From NCBI GenBank assembly GCA_003054695.1, contig QAZA01000017.1, forward strand, positions 62,001 through 126,000: a stretch of 64,000 nt of DNA. The letters are read 5' to 3'. The notes under the pieces were generated by a model, which saw nothing but the letters and a program-made list of their open reading frames with translations, was not told the origin of the DNA and ran no database searches. The translations under genes were made by a program, and so were the position numbers. Source of the DNA: Verrucomicrobia bacterium LW23. Its GTDB lineage: Bacteria; Verrucomicrobiota; Verrucomicrobiia; Methylacidiphilales; UBA1321. Of the stretch, positions 18,872 through 25,929 are shown in pieces (within the stretch, counting starts at the first letter, position 1; each line of letters opens with the position of its first letter).

Positions 18872-19824
18872 ACGGCATTCCCACGCGCCGCCGCTCCCGT
18901 GGCGGCTCCGCCCTCATACTCGTGCTGCTGTCCGTGGCAGTACTCTCCATTGCGGTGATGCAACACGTGGCGCTTGTACAAGAGGAACTGCGAGAATCAG
19001 CCTTGCGCGAGGCCCAGTTTCGCTGCCAGCAACTGGCCGAAAGTGGTATTTCCATTGCCTTGCTCCCCGGCATCACTCCCGGGGACCCTGCGCTGGATCA
19101 GCAACCCGGCCCCGGCGAAAGCATCAGCGTCCAAATCCGCAGCGAGTCCGCCCGCCTGAACATCAATCAAATCCTTCGATCCAACAAAGCGGAGGTGCTC
19201 GAGCGCCTTTTTGCCCTTTGGGATGTCCCCGACGACGAGGCCCGTACGGCGGCCAAAGCCCTGCACGCCTGGACCCACCCTGACAGTCTACCCGAATCCT
19301 CCACCCCAACCACGACGGACCCAGGCGCCCCGGCCTCAGCCCCCTCACCAGCCATGACCCGCGCGTTCAGCTCCGTGGGCGACATGGCGCTTTTGCCCGA
19401 ATTTGAATCCGTGCGTCAGGCCAACCCCGACTGGGCCGCCTCCTTCACAATCTGGGGCCCCGGGCAGCTCGACATTAACGAAGCCGCCCCCGAGCTAATC
19501 GCTGCCCTGTGCGAGATCCCGCTCTCCCAGGCCGCCGCCTTTACCGAACGCCGCGCCGGCCCCGACCGCCTCCCCTTCACCCCCGACGACATCCGCTACA
19601 CTAGCCTCCCCGAAGCACTCGCCGCCCTGGGACTTGCCACTGCTGCCTCCCCGCCTGCCGGCGCCGGCGCCCCAGCTACCCCGCTTACCGCCTTTCTCAC
19701 CATTACCACCGCCTTCCGCCGCATTGTCAGCATCGGTGCCCTCCCCTACCACACCCGCGCCGTCCACGCCATCGCCAGGCTTGATGCCGGTACGTCATCA
19801 GCCGTCCTGGAGTGGCAGGAGTAA
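18868..19824 (+). CDS. gspK: Minor pseudopilin GspK
   Basis: The protein has 318 residues. The start at 18868 overlaps gspJ by four bases, so the longer open frame from 18724 is discarded. The N-terminus RRRSRGGSALILVLLSVAVLSIAVMQ is the GspK leader-helix with Gly-Ser at the cleavage site and no Glu at +5, as expected for GspK. Then come SARLNINQILRSN and a helical insertion, then LDINEAAPELIAALCEIPLSQA, the helix-hairpin-helix-like motif of the family. It caps the pseudopilus tip and closes the operon. Confidence 0.87.
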   Translation: MNGIPTRRRSRGGSALILVLLSVAVLSIAVMQHVALVQEELRESALREAQFRCQQLAESGISIALLPGITPGDPALDQQPGPGESISVQIRSESARLNINQILRSNKAEVLERLFALWDVPDDEARTAAKALHAWTHPDSLPESSTPTTTDPGAPASAPSPAMTRAFSSVGDMALLPEFESVRQANPDWAASFTIWGPGQLDINEAAPELIAALCEIPLSQAAAFTERRAGPDRLPFTPDDIRYTSLPEALAALGLATAASPPAGAGAPATPLTAFLTITTAFRRIVSIGALPYHTRAVHAIARLDAGTSSAVLEWQE

Positions 19825-19995
19825 ATAACGTTGCCGCTGTGGAGAGCCCAACCAACCCACCTGCTCCAGCGCTGCCCGCCCCCCCAAACTCGATCGTTCC
19901 GGCTCGGCGCGCAGGCTGGCAGCCGCAGCCATCGCCGGGCAGGCCGATGCATTTCCCTCGCGTCGCTACCTTTAAAATGCTACTCTCTCGTATCT

Positions 19996-20742
19996 ATGAG
20001 CGCGGAGACCCCCAGCACCTTGGCCGGTTCCATCGCCCCAACCGCGGTTGTCGCACCGGGCCTTGCGGGAGCGACGGCACCTGTGGGGGACTCCGGCATC
20101 TCTCCCGGGCTGCGCAGCGAGCTGCAGAAGGCGGGAATCGTGGCCACCACACTGGACGCCATCTACAACACGGGGCGCAAGCACTCCGTGTGGCCGCTGC
20201 AGTTTGGGCTGGCGTGCTGCGCCATTGAGATGATCAGCAGCGCGGCCTCGCGCTTTGATTTAGCGCGCTTTGGGGCGGAGGTGTTTCGCCCCAGCCCGCG
20301 CCAGGCGGATCTGCTCATCGTGGCCGGCACCGTTACTAAAAAGATGGCGCCGCAGGTTGTGAGACTTTACAACCAGATGCCCGAGCCCAAATACGTCATC
20401 GCCATGGGCGTGTGCGCCATCTCCGGCGGCCCGTTTAAGGAGGGCTATAATGTGCTCAAGGGCATCGACCGCTATATCCCGGTGGACGTCCACATCCCCG
20501 GGTGCCCGCCGCGGCCGGAAGCGCTGATCCATGCGCTGATGACGCTCCAGCGCAAAATTGAAGCCCAGGCCACCCTTGCGCCCACCTCCCCGGGCGTAAG
20601 CGGCACGGCGGCTAATGCGAATCCTGCGTACTCCCGGGCACGCCGCGAGTTCCCCATCCCCGTATACAGCGGACGCGACCTTGTACCGCCCTACAACCCG
20701 GAAGTGTGGCGCCCGCCCGCGCGGCAGAATTACACGGGGTAG
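19996..20742 (+). CDS. nuoB: NADH-quinone oxidoreductase subunit B (stand-alone)
   Basis: The protein has 248 residues with the four ligands of iron-sulfur cluster N2: C74 and C75 in [10 protein letters not shown]140 in GVCAISGG and C170 in [12 protein letters not shown]. NuoB sits in the peripheral arm of complex I and passes electrons to quinone. Both ends are extended relative to common NuoB (about 160-180 residues). The first 50 residues are Ala/Gly rich, and a C-terminal tail with [22 protein letters not shown] is unusual. No other nuo gene flanks it: upstream is the secretion operon, downstream an unknown membrane protein. It may be a dispersed complex I gene or a second copy. Confidence 0.93.
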   Translation: MSAETPSTLAGSIAPTAVVAPGLAGATAPVGDSGISPGLRSELQKAGIVATTLDAIYNTGRKHSVWPLQFGLACCAIEMISSAASRFDLARFGAEVFRPSPRQADLLIVAGTVTKKMAPQVVRLYNQMPEPKYVIAMGVCAISGGPFKEGYNVLKGIDRYIPVDVHIPGCPPRPEALIHALMTLQRKIEAQATLAPTSPGVSGTAANANPAYSRARREFPIPVYSGRDLVPPYNPEVWRPPARQNYTG

Positions 20743-20764
20743 ATGTATTTCAGGAGGTCTCCGG

Positions 20765-20929
20765 ATGTCCTCGCGCATCGGTATGCAGGCGTGCCCGTCG
20801 GGGCTTACCAGGGTTTTGCACTTGACCGGCCGCGCCGTTGGCTGCAAGCTTTCTCCTGCGGAGCAAGTCAACTTCGCTTCGAAACACAGTCCCCCCAAGT
20901 TGCGCTGGAGCCTGAAGTATAACCTATGA
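20765..20929 (+). CDS. Possible 54-residue small protein, coupled to the next gene
   Basis: AGGAGG at 20752-20757, seven bases before an ATG at 20765, is one of the best ribosome-binding sites in the window. The frame encodes 54 residues (MSSRIGMQACPSGLTRVLHL...) and ends with TGA at 20927-20929, overlapping the ATG of the following membrane protein (ATGA). Composition is basic with two Cys residues and no membrane helix. No family is recognised. It could be a true small protein or a leader peptide that controls translation of the downstream gene. Confidence 0.4.
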   Translation: MSSRIGMQACPSGLTRVLHLTGRAVGCKLSPAEQVNFASKHSPPKLRWSLKYNL

Positions 20930-21519
20930 TCATGGCCGATGTGCTGTTCTATCTCCTTTTGGTGATAGGCTTTTATGTGATTTTTGTCGCCTACTGGCTG
21001 GCAACGGAAGCCCTCTTTCCAGCCTTTGTGGAGCAATGCCGCGAGCGCTACGCTACCAGCCTCGTCAGCTCCACGCTCATTGGCCTTGGCGCCGGGCTGC
21101 CGCCTTTTATCCTGGGCTTTATCATGGCCGCCATGCAAGGGCACGCCCTTGTCCAGATGATTGGGCTGAGCATCCTCTTTACCCTTCTCTTTCTGGCACT
21201 TATGGGATCCAGCGGCCTGTGCGCGCAGATTGGCCGGGGCCTTCCCTCCCCCACCGACAGCGCGCAGCCGTGGCGGCGCGTGCTACGGGGCGGCACCGTG
21301 CTGGGGCTTACCTTTTTGCTTCCCGTAGCGGGCTGGTTTATGGTGCTGCCTTTTGCCATGATCAGCGGATTTGGCGCGGCCGTGCGCAGCATCATTTCCA
21401 CCCTGGGCAGCCGCTGGCGTCAGGCCGGCCGGCGCCCAGCGCTTACCCCGCAAGTGCATGACACCACGATACTTGCATCAGGCGCCAGTCACATGAACTT
21501 GCCGCGGTTGCGGCCCTGA
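20926..21519 (+). CDS. Multi-pass membrane protein of unknown function
   Basis: The protein has 197 residues; ATG at 20926 or 20932. Four hydrophobic segments are visible: VLFYLLLVIGFYVIFVAYWL, GLGAGLPPFILGFIMAAM, IGLSILFTLLFLALMGSSGL and VLGLTFLLPVAGWFMVLPFAM, with a short basic tail. The two middle helices carry Gly-rich packing motifs. It is not a transporter I recognise. It is five bases upstream of the DUF1800 gene and coupled to the small frame before it, so it likely shares a transcript with both. Confidence 0.65.
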   Translation: MIMADVLFYLLLVIGFYVIFVAYWLATEALFPAFVEQCRERYATSLVSSTLIGLGAGLPPFILGFIMAAMQGHALVQMIGLSILFTLLFLALMGSSGLCAQIGRGLPSPTDSAQPWRRVLRGGTVLGLTFLLPVAGWFMVLPFAMISGFGAAVRSIISTLGSRWRQAGRRPALTPQVHDTTILASGASHMNLPRLRP

Positions 21520-21524
21520 CACCA

Positions 21525-23099
21525 ATGAAGCCCGGCAATGCACAGCCCCGCGGCGCCGATGCACCGGGCACACTCACCCGGCGCGCCTTCATCCGAACCG
21601 GCGCAGGCGCCGCCGCCGCTATATCCGCTTTTGGCGCAACAGGTTGCGAGGAAAAGCTCGCAAAAATTCCCGGCTATCGCCCGCCCTTGCGCGAAAGCGG
21701 AGCGGCAGGAGCCCTTCCGTCGCTGGATGGATCGCCGCATCCTTCTCCGCCCGTTCCCTCCGGCGCTCTGCCCGATATCCTCACGCACACCGTCAATCGC
21801 CTGAGTTACGGCCTGCGCCCCGGCGAGTACGCCCGACTTCTGCAACCAGGCAGATCGCCTGGCGAGGCCGCGCAAGCCTATATCAACGCGCAACTTGCGC
21901 CGGAAGGCGTTGACGATGCAGCCCTGGAGGCGGAAGTGCGCCGGCTGGAAGTACTTGCGGAGCCCCTCGCGGAGCTTTTTGAGTACAAGGAGGCCTACCT
22001 GCTGCGCCAAATGACAAAGGCGACGCTTTTGCGCGCCGTCTACTCCCGGCACCAGCTCAAGGAGGTGATGGTGCAGTTTTGGAGCGATCACTTCAATATC
22101 GACTCCTCCAAAGGCGAGTGCCGCTGGCTTAAAGCGGCTGACGAACGCGAAGTCATTCGGCCCCATGCACTTGGGCAGTTTCCCACGATGCTTCGGGCTT
22201 CCGCCCTCAGCCCGGCTATGCTCTGGTACCTGGACGGCCGTGTGAACCGCACCGCCTCGCCAGCCGAGCGGCCGAACGAGAACTATGCGAGGGAACTCCT
22301 TGAGCTGCACACACTTGGAGTGCACGGTGGTTACACGCAGCAGGACGTTATGGAGGTGGCCCGCTGCCTCTCCGGCTGGACCGTGCGCGATAGATACCAG
22401 CTGCGCAAAGGCGTTGTGGAGTTTCATGCCGACCAGCACGACGACGGCGCAAAAACCGTCCTGGGCAAGCCAATACCCGCCGGCCTGGGCAAGGCCGACC
22501 TGGATCGCGTACTCGAAATCGTGGCGCTGCATCCCTCTACAGCGCAACATCTTGCGCGTAAGCTTTGCCGGCGCTTTATTGCGGACGGCCCGCCTGCAGA
22601 AGCTGTGGATGCCGTTGCAAAGCAATATCTTGCAAGTCGCGGCGACATCCGCGCCACGCTCCGTGCGCTTTTCGACTGCCCCGCCTTTGCCGATCCGCAA
22701 TTCCGCGCGGGCCGCTTCCGCCGCCCGTTCGAGTTTATCGTAGCCGCCCTGCGCGCCACCGACGCCGATTGCCGCCCGGGCGAGGAAATCGCCGCGTACC
22801 TCACCAGCATGGGCCACGCCCCCTACCAATACCCGACGCCGGAAGGCTACACCCTTAGCCCCGGGCCATGGATGGCCACATTGATGTGGCGGTGGAACTT
22901 TGCTATCGCCCTAAGCGCCAACAAGATAGAAGGGACGCGCATCGATCTGGACCGCCTTCGCACCCAGGCGGGTGGCGATACAGGCCTGATGGCAGAGGCT
23001 CTCGGCCGCACCCCCACCAGCGACGAGCGCGACGCCTTTGCGCAAAGCGGTAACGGCCTGGCCCTGCTGCTTGCATCCCCGGCTTTTCAGTATTGCTAA
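21525..23099 (+). CDS. DUF1800 protein with Tat-type signal
   Basis: The protein has 524 residues. A twin-arginine signal (TRRAFIRTGAGAAAAISAFGATGC, RR at 19-20) ends at C41, which may be lipidated. The DUF1800 body has HTVNRLSYGLRPGEYARL, VMVQFWSDHFNID, NENYARELLELHTLGV, GGYTQQDVMEVARCLSGWTV and SRGDIRATLRALFDCPAF, all family landmarks. DUF1800 and DUF1501 proteins form a conserved pair in Planctomycetota, Verrucomicrobiota and others. They are exported and have been linked to extracellular polymer processing, but no biochemical role is firmly established as far as I know. The DUF1501 partner follows by 36 bases. Confidence 0.9.
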   Translation: MKPGNAQPRGADAPGTLTRRAFIRTGAGAAAAISAFGATGCEEKLAKIPGYRPPLRESGAAGALPSLDGSPHPSPPVPSGALPDILTHTVNRLSYGLRPGEYARLLQPGRSPGEAAQAYINAQLAPEGVDDAALEAEVRRLEVLAEPLAELFEYKEAYLLRQMTKATLLRAVYSRHQLKEVMVQFWSDHFNIDSSKGECRWLKAADEREVIRPHALGQFPTMLRASALSPAMLWYLDGRVNRTASPAERPNENYARELLELHTLGVHGGYTQQDVMEVARCLSGWTVRDRYQLRKGVVEFHADQHDDGAKTVLGKPIPAGLGKADLDRVLEIVALHPSTAQHLARKLCRRFIADGPPAEAVDAVAKQYLASRGDIRATLRALFDCPAFADPQFRAGRFRRPFEFIVAALRATDADCRPGEEIAAYLTSMGHAPYQYPTPEGYTLSPGPWMATLMWRWNFAIALSANKIEGTRIDLDRLRTQAGGDTGLMAEALGRTPTSDERDAFAQSGNGLALLLASPAFQYC

Positions 23100-23135
23100 G
23101 TTGTTGCGGCTACAACACAAGCGAGACACCTTTCC

Positions 23136-24269
23136 ATGAGCACCGAAAGCATCCAGACGCTCGTAACCGGCAACGGCGATGCCCGTCGCACGCTCGTCGT
23201 CGTGTTTTTGCGCGGCGCCGCGGACGGGCTGAGCCTGGTGCCACCGGTTGCGGATGACGACTACCATCGCGCACGGCCATCCATGCGCATTTCCGCCCAG
23301 GCGGCGCTGCCGCTGGATGGCTTTTTCGGTCTCCACCCTCTGATGCGCGCGCTGCTACCCCTCTATAAAGAGGGGCTGATGGCGATTGTCCACGCGGCGG
23401 GAAGCGAAGACACTACCCGCTCGCACTTTGAGGCTCAAGACTTTATGGAGCACGGCGGCCTGGCGGCGGGCGGCTGGCTCGGTCGGTTTCTGCGCTACGG
23501 TGGAAGCCCGTCCGCCATCTCGGCGCTGGGGGCGATTACGCTGGGGCCCAAACTTCCCGAGAGCCTGCGAGGCGCGCCGGCGGCCACGGCTATCCAATCC
23601 CTGGACCAGTACTCCTTAGGTACTGATGCCGAGCAACTTACGCAGCAATTGCGGCGTCTTTACGCATTGCAGCGCGGCGAAATTGCTGCTGCGGGTCGCG
23701 AGACCCTCAACGCTTTGGGTCGGCTCCAAGCCCTGCGCTCCAGCACCTACACCCCGGCCAACGGAGCGCAGTATGGGGAGGATACCTTCTCCCAGCGGCT
23801 GCGGATGCTCGCCCGCCTCATCAAGGCGCGCGTGGGGCTGGAGGCTGCCTCGATCGACCTGGATGGCTGGGACTCTCATTTTACGCAAGCTACTTTGCTG
23901 GAGCCGCTTATGCAGCAGCTTGCAGGGGGCCTCGGCGCGTTCTGCCGCGATCTCGGCCCGGGTGGAATAGCCACGACAAGCGTCGTGGTGATGACCGAGT
24001 TTGGCCGGCGAGTGGCCGAAAACAGCAGCTTTGGCACCGATCACGGCCGCGGCAGCGTCATGTTTCTGCTCGGCGGCGGCGTGCGCGGCGGGCGAATCGT
24101 CGGGAAGTGGCCGGGCCTCGCCTCCTCCTCGCTGGAGGGCCCCGGCGACCTGGCGGTGGCCCACAATTACCGCGACGTGCTCGCGCCCGTGCTCCGTCGC
24201 CACGGGGCGGCCGGGGAGCACTTGCGCGTGATCTTTCCCGACTACGAACTGCGCGAGATGGACGTGTAG
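23136..24269 (+). CDS. DUF1501 (sulfatase-like fold) protein
   Basis: The protein has 377 residues. Family signatures are LVVVFLRGAADGLSLVPPV, AGSEDTTRSHFEAQDFMEHGG, ASIDLDGWDSHFTQ, VVVMTEFGRRVAENSSFGTDHGRGSVMFLLGGGVRGG and HNYRDVLAPVLRRH. The family shares the alkaline-phosphatase/sulfatase fold but lacks the formylglycine site. Many relatives carry a Tat signal; this one starts without an obvious one, so it may travel with the DUF1800 protein or stay inside. Same strand and close spacing point to one operon. Confidence 0.9.
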   Translation: MSTESIQTLVTGNGDARRTLVVVFLRGAADGLSLVPPVADDDYHRARPSMRISAQAALPLDGFFGLHPLMRALLPLYKEGLMAIVHAAGSEDTTRSHFEAQDFMEHGGLAAGGWLGRFLRYGGSPSAISALGAITLGPKLPESLRGAPAATAIQSLDQYSLGTDAEQLTQQLRRLYALQRGEIAAAGRETLNALGRLQALRSSTYTPANGAQYGEDTFSQRLRMLARLIKARVGLEAASIDLDGWDSHFTQATLLEPLMQQLAGGLGAFCRDLGPGGIATTSVVVMTEFGRRVAENSSFGTDHGRGSVMFLLGGGVRGGRIVGKWPGLASSSLEGPGDLAVAHNYRDVLAPVLRRHGAAGEHLRVIFPDYELREMDV

Positions 24270-24292
24270 CGGCGGCTGCGCTACCGTTCGGC

Positions 24293-24895
24293 ATGGAATT
24301 CGATCTGGACAACGCGCATCGCGACCGCGCCTACCCGCTCCTGGCCACGCTTGTGGTTCCGCGTCCCATCGCCTGGGTTACCAGCCTGGGCGAGGACGGG
24401 GTGGTAAACGCGGCTCCCTACAGCTTCTTTAACGTGCTGGGCGCAAACCCGCCCATCGTTGGGTTTTGTCCCGGCGACCGCCTCGACGGCACGCCAAAGG
24501 ACACGGCGGTTAACGTGCGCAGGTTGCATGAGTTTGTAGTCAATCTGGTGGACGAAGCGACGGCGCAGGCGATGAATCTTACCGCAGCCACGCTGCCGTA
24601 CGGTGTCAGCGAGATTTCCCACGCGGGATTGGGTCTTGTCCCATCCGCGTTCGTCAAACCGCCACGCATCGCCGAGTCCCCTGCCAGTCTGGAGTGTACG
24701 GAGTGGGGGACGCTGCAGATTGGAGGGAATCGTTTGATCATCGGCCAGGTGCGACGTATTCACGTGCGAGATGAACTGGTGGACACCTTAGCATTGCGAA
24801 TTCGCCAGGAGAAATATCAGCCGGTGGGACGCATGGGCAGTCCTGACTGGTATTGCCACACGCACGACCGCTTTGTGATGAAGAGGCCTGCTTAG
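24293..24895 (+). CDS. Flavin reductase-like FMN-binding split-barrel protein
   Basis: The protein has 200 residues. The flavin-reductase-like split-barrel is shown by YPLLATLVVPRPIAWVTSLGEDGVVNAAPYSFFNVLG, PPIVGFCPGDRLDGTPKDTAVNVRRLHEFVVNLV and NRLIIGQVRRIHVRDELV. Related proteins bind FMN and reduce flavin or act as uncharacterised oxidoreductases. The start at 24293 is 23 bases after the DUF1501 stop; a longer frame overlapping that gene is discarded. It ends shortly before the folE2 promoter. Confidence 0.85.
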   Translation: MEFDLDNAHRDRAYPLLATLVVPRPIAWVTSLGEDGVVNAAPYSFFNVLGANPPIVGFCPGDRLDGTPKDTAVNVRRLHEFVVNLVDEATAQAMNLTAATLPYGVSEISHAGLGLVPSAFVKPPRIAESPASLECTEWGTLQIGGNRLIIGQVRRIHVRDELVDTLALRIRQEKYQPVGRMGSPDWYCHTHDRFVMKRPA

Positions 24896-24938
24896 AAAAC
24901 GAAGCGCCGCCAGGGGCAACGGACCGTCAGCATTCGTG

Positions 24939-24967
24939 TTGGCTATTTTGCCGAATGTCTATATAGT
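24939..24967 (+). promoter_or_regulatory. Putative sigma-70 promoter for folE2
   Basis: TTGGCT at 24939-24944 and TATAGT at 24962-24967 are separated by 17 bases, close to the vegetative consensus. Transcription would begin near 24974, giving a leader of about 57 bases to the ATG at 25031, whereas the ATG at 24983 would be almost leaderless. This favours the internal start. Confidence 0.4.
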
Positions 24968-25030
24968 AAGTGTTTCCACTCCATGAATTTCCCGCCTGCA
25001 CGACACCTTGCGGCGGAGACGACGACCTCT

Positions 25031-25837
25031 ATGCAAACGACCGTTGCTCACTCCGAGCCCACTTCGCTGACCGATACCCAGAGCCAGGCGGATCACCGCC
25101 AGTTACGCATCGACAAAGTGGGCGTACGGGGCCTGCGTTACCCTGTTGAAGTTCGCGACCGCGCGCAGAAAACGCAGAATACGATTGCCACTTTCAGCTT
25201 AACTGTAGACTTGCCGCACAAGTTCAAAGGCACTCACATGAGCCGCTTTGTCGAAGTGCTCAACGCCCACGGGCGCCTGGTGCACGTCGATAACCTGGGC
25301 GAGATGCTGCAGGAGCTGCAACACAAACTGCACGCCAACGCCGCGCATATTGAGATGGAGTTTCCCTACTTTATCGAAAAGAAGGCGCCGGTAACCCAGG
25401 CCCCCGGCCTGGTGGACTACCAGGTGAAGTTTGACGCGGAGATTCACGGCAGCGAGATGGACATTACGGTTACCGTAACTGTCCCGGTGACAACGCTTTG
25501 CCCTTGCTCCAAGGCCATCAGCCGGTACGGCGCGCATAACCAGCGCGGCTATGTCACACTCTCCGTGCGCACGCTGCACACGGTGTGGATTGAGGAGATG
25601 ATCAGCATCATCGAGGAGAGCGCGAGCGCCCCGATTTACTCGCTGCTAAAGCGCCCCGACGAAAAGTTTGTGACGGAGCAGGCGTACGATAATCCCGTAT
25701 TTGTGGAGGACCTGGTGCGCAATGTGGCCACCCATTGCAATCGGCATCCCGACATTGTGTGGTACAAGGTGGAGGCGGAAAATATGGAGAGCATCCATAA
25801 CCACGCCGCATACGCCTGCATTGAAAAGGCCGTGTAA
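25031..25837 (+). CDS. folE2: GTP cyclohydrolase FolE2 (type IB)
   Basis: The protein has 268 residues from 25031 (284 from an alternative ATG at 24983). It converts GTP to dihydroneopterin triphosphate, the first step of folate and, in some bacteria, queuosine precursor synthesis. FolE2 signatures are DKVGVRGLRYPVEVRD, HKGTHMSR-type FKGTHMSRFVEVL, VPVTTLCPCSKAIS with the metal-binding Cys, GAHNQRGYVTLSV and ESIHNHAAYA. FolE2 uses metals other than zinc and often replaces FolE under zinc shortage; no clear Zur box was seen in the upstream region. It converges on the secreted glycosidase. Confidence 0.95.
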   Translation: MQTTVAHSEPTSLTDTQSQADHRQLRIDKVGVRGLRYPVEVRDRAQKTQNTIATFSLTVDLPHKFKGTHMSRFVEVLNAHGRLVHVDNLGEMLQELQHKLHANAAHIEMEFPYFIEKKAPVTQAPGLVDYQVKFDAEIHGSEMDITVTVTVPVTTLCPCSKAISRYGAHNQRGYVTLSVRTLHTVWIEEMISIIEESASAPIYSLLKRPDEKFVTEQAYDNPVFVEDLVRNVATHCNRHPDIVWYKVEAENMESIHNHAAYACIEKAV

Positions 25838-25929
25838 GTGAGCGCGGCGACGGCGACGGTGTTTACGGAAAGCGCCGAAGGAGGGAATCCTGCGGCGCGT
25901 TCATGGTCCATCCAGGCTTGGGAGCGAAG

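Noticed and set aside
24968-25030. Riboswitch in the folE2 leader
   Set aside because: The leader is only about 57 bases and shows no recognisable aptamer pairing or conserved core; no Zur-like palindrome either.
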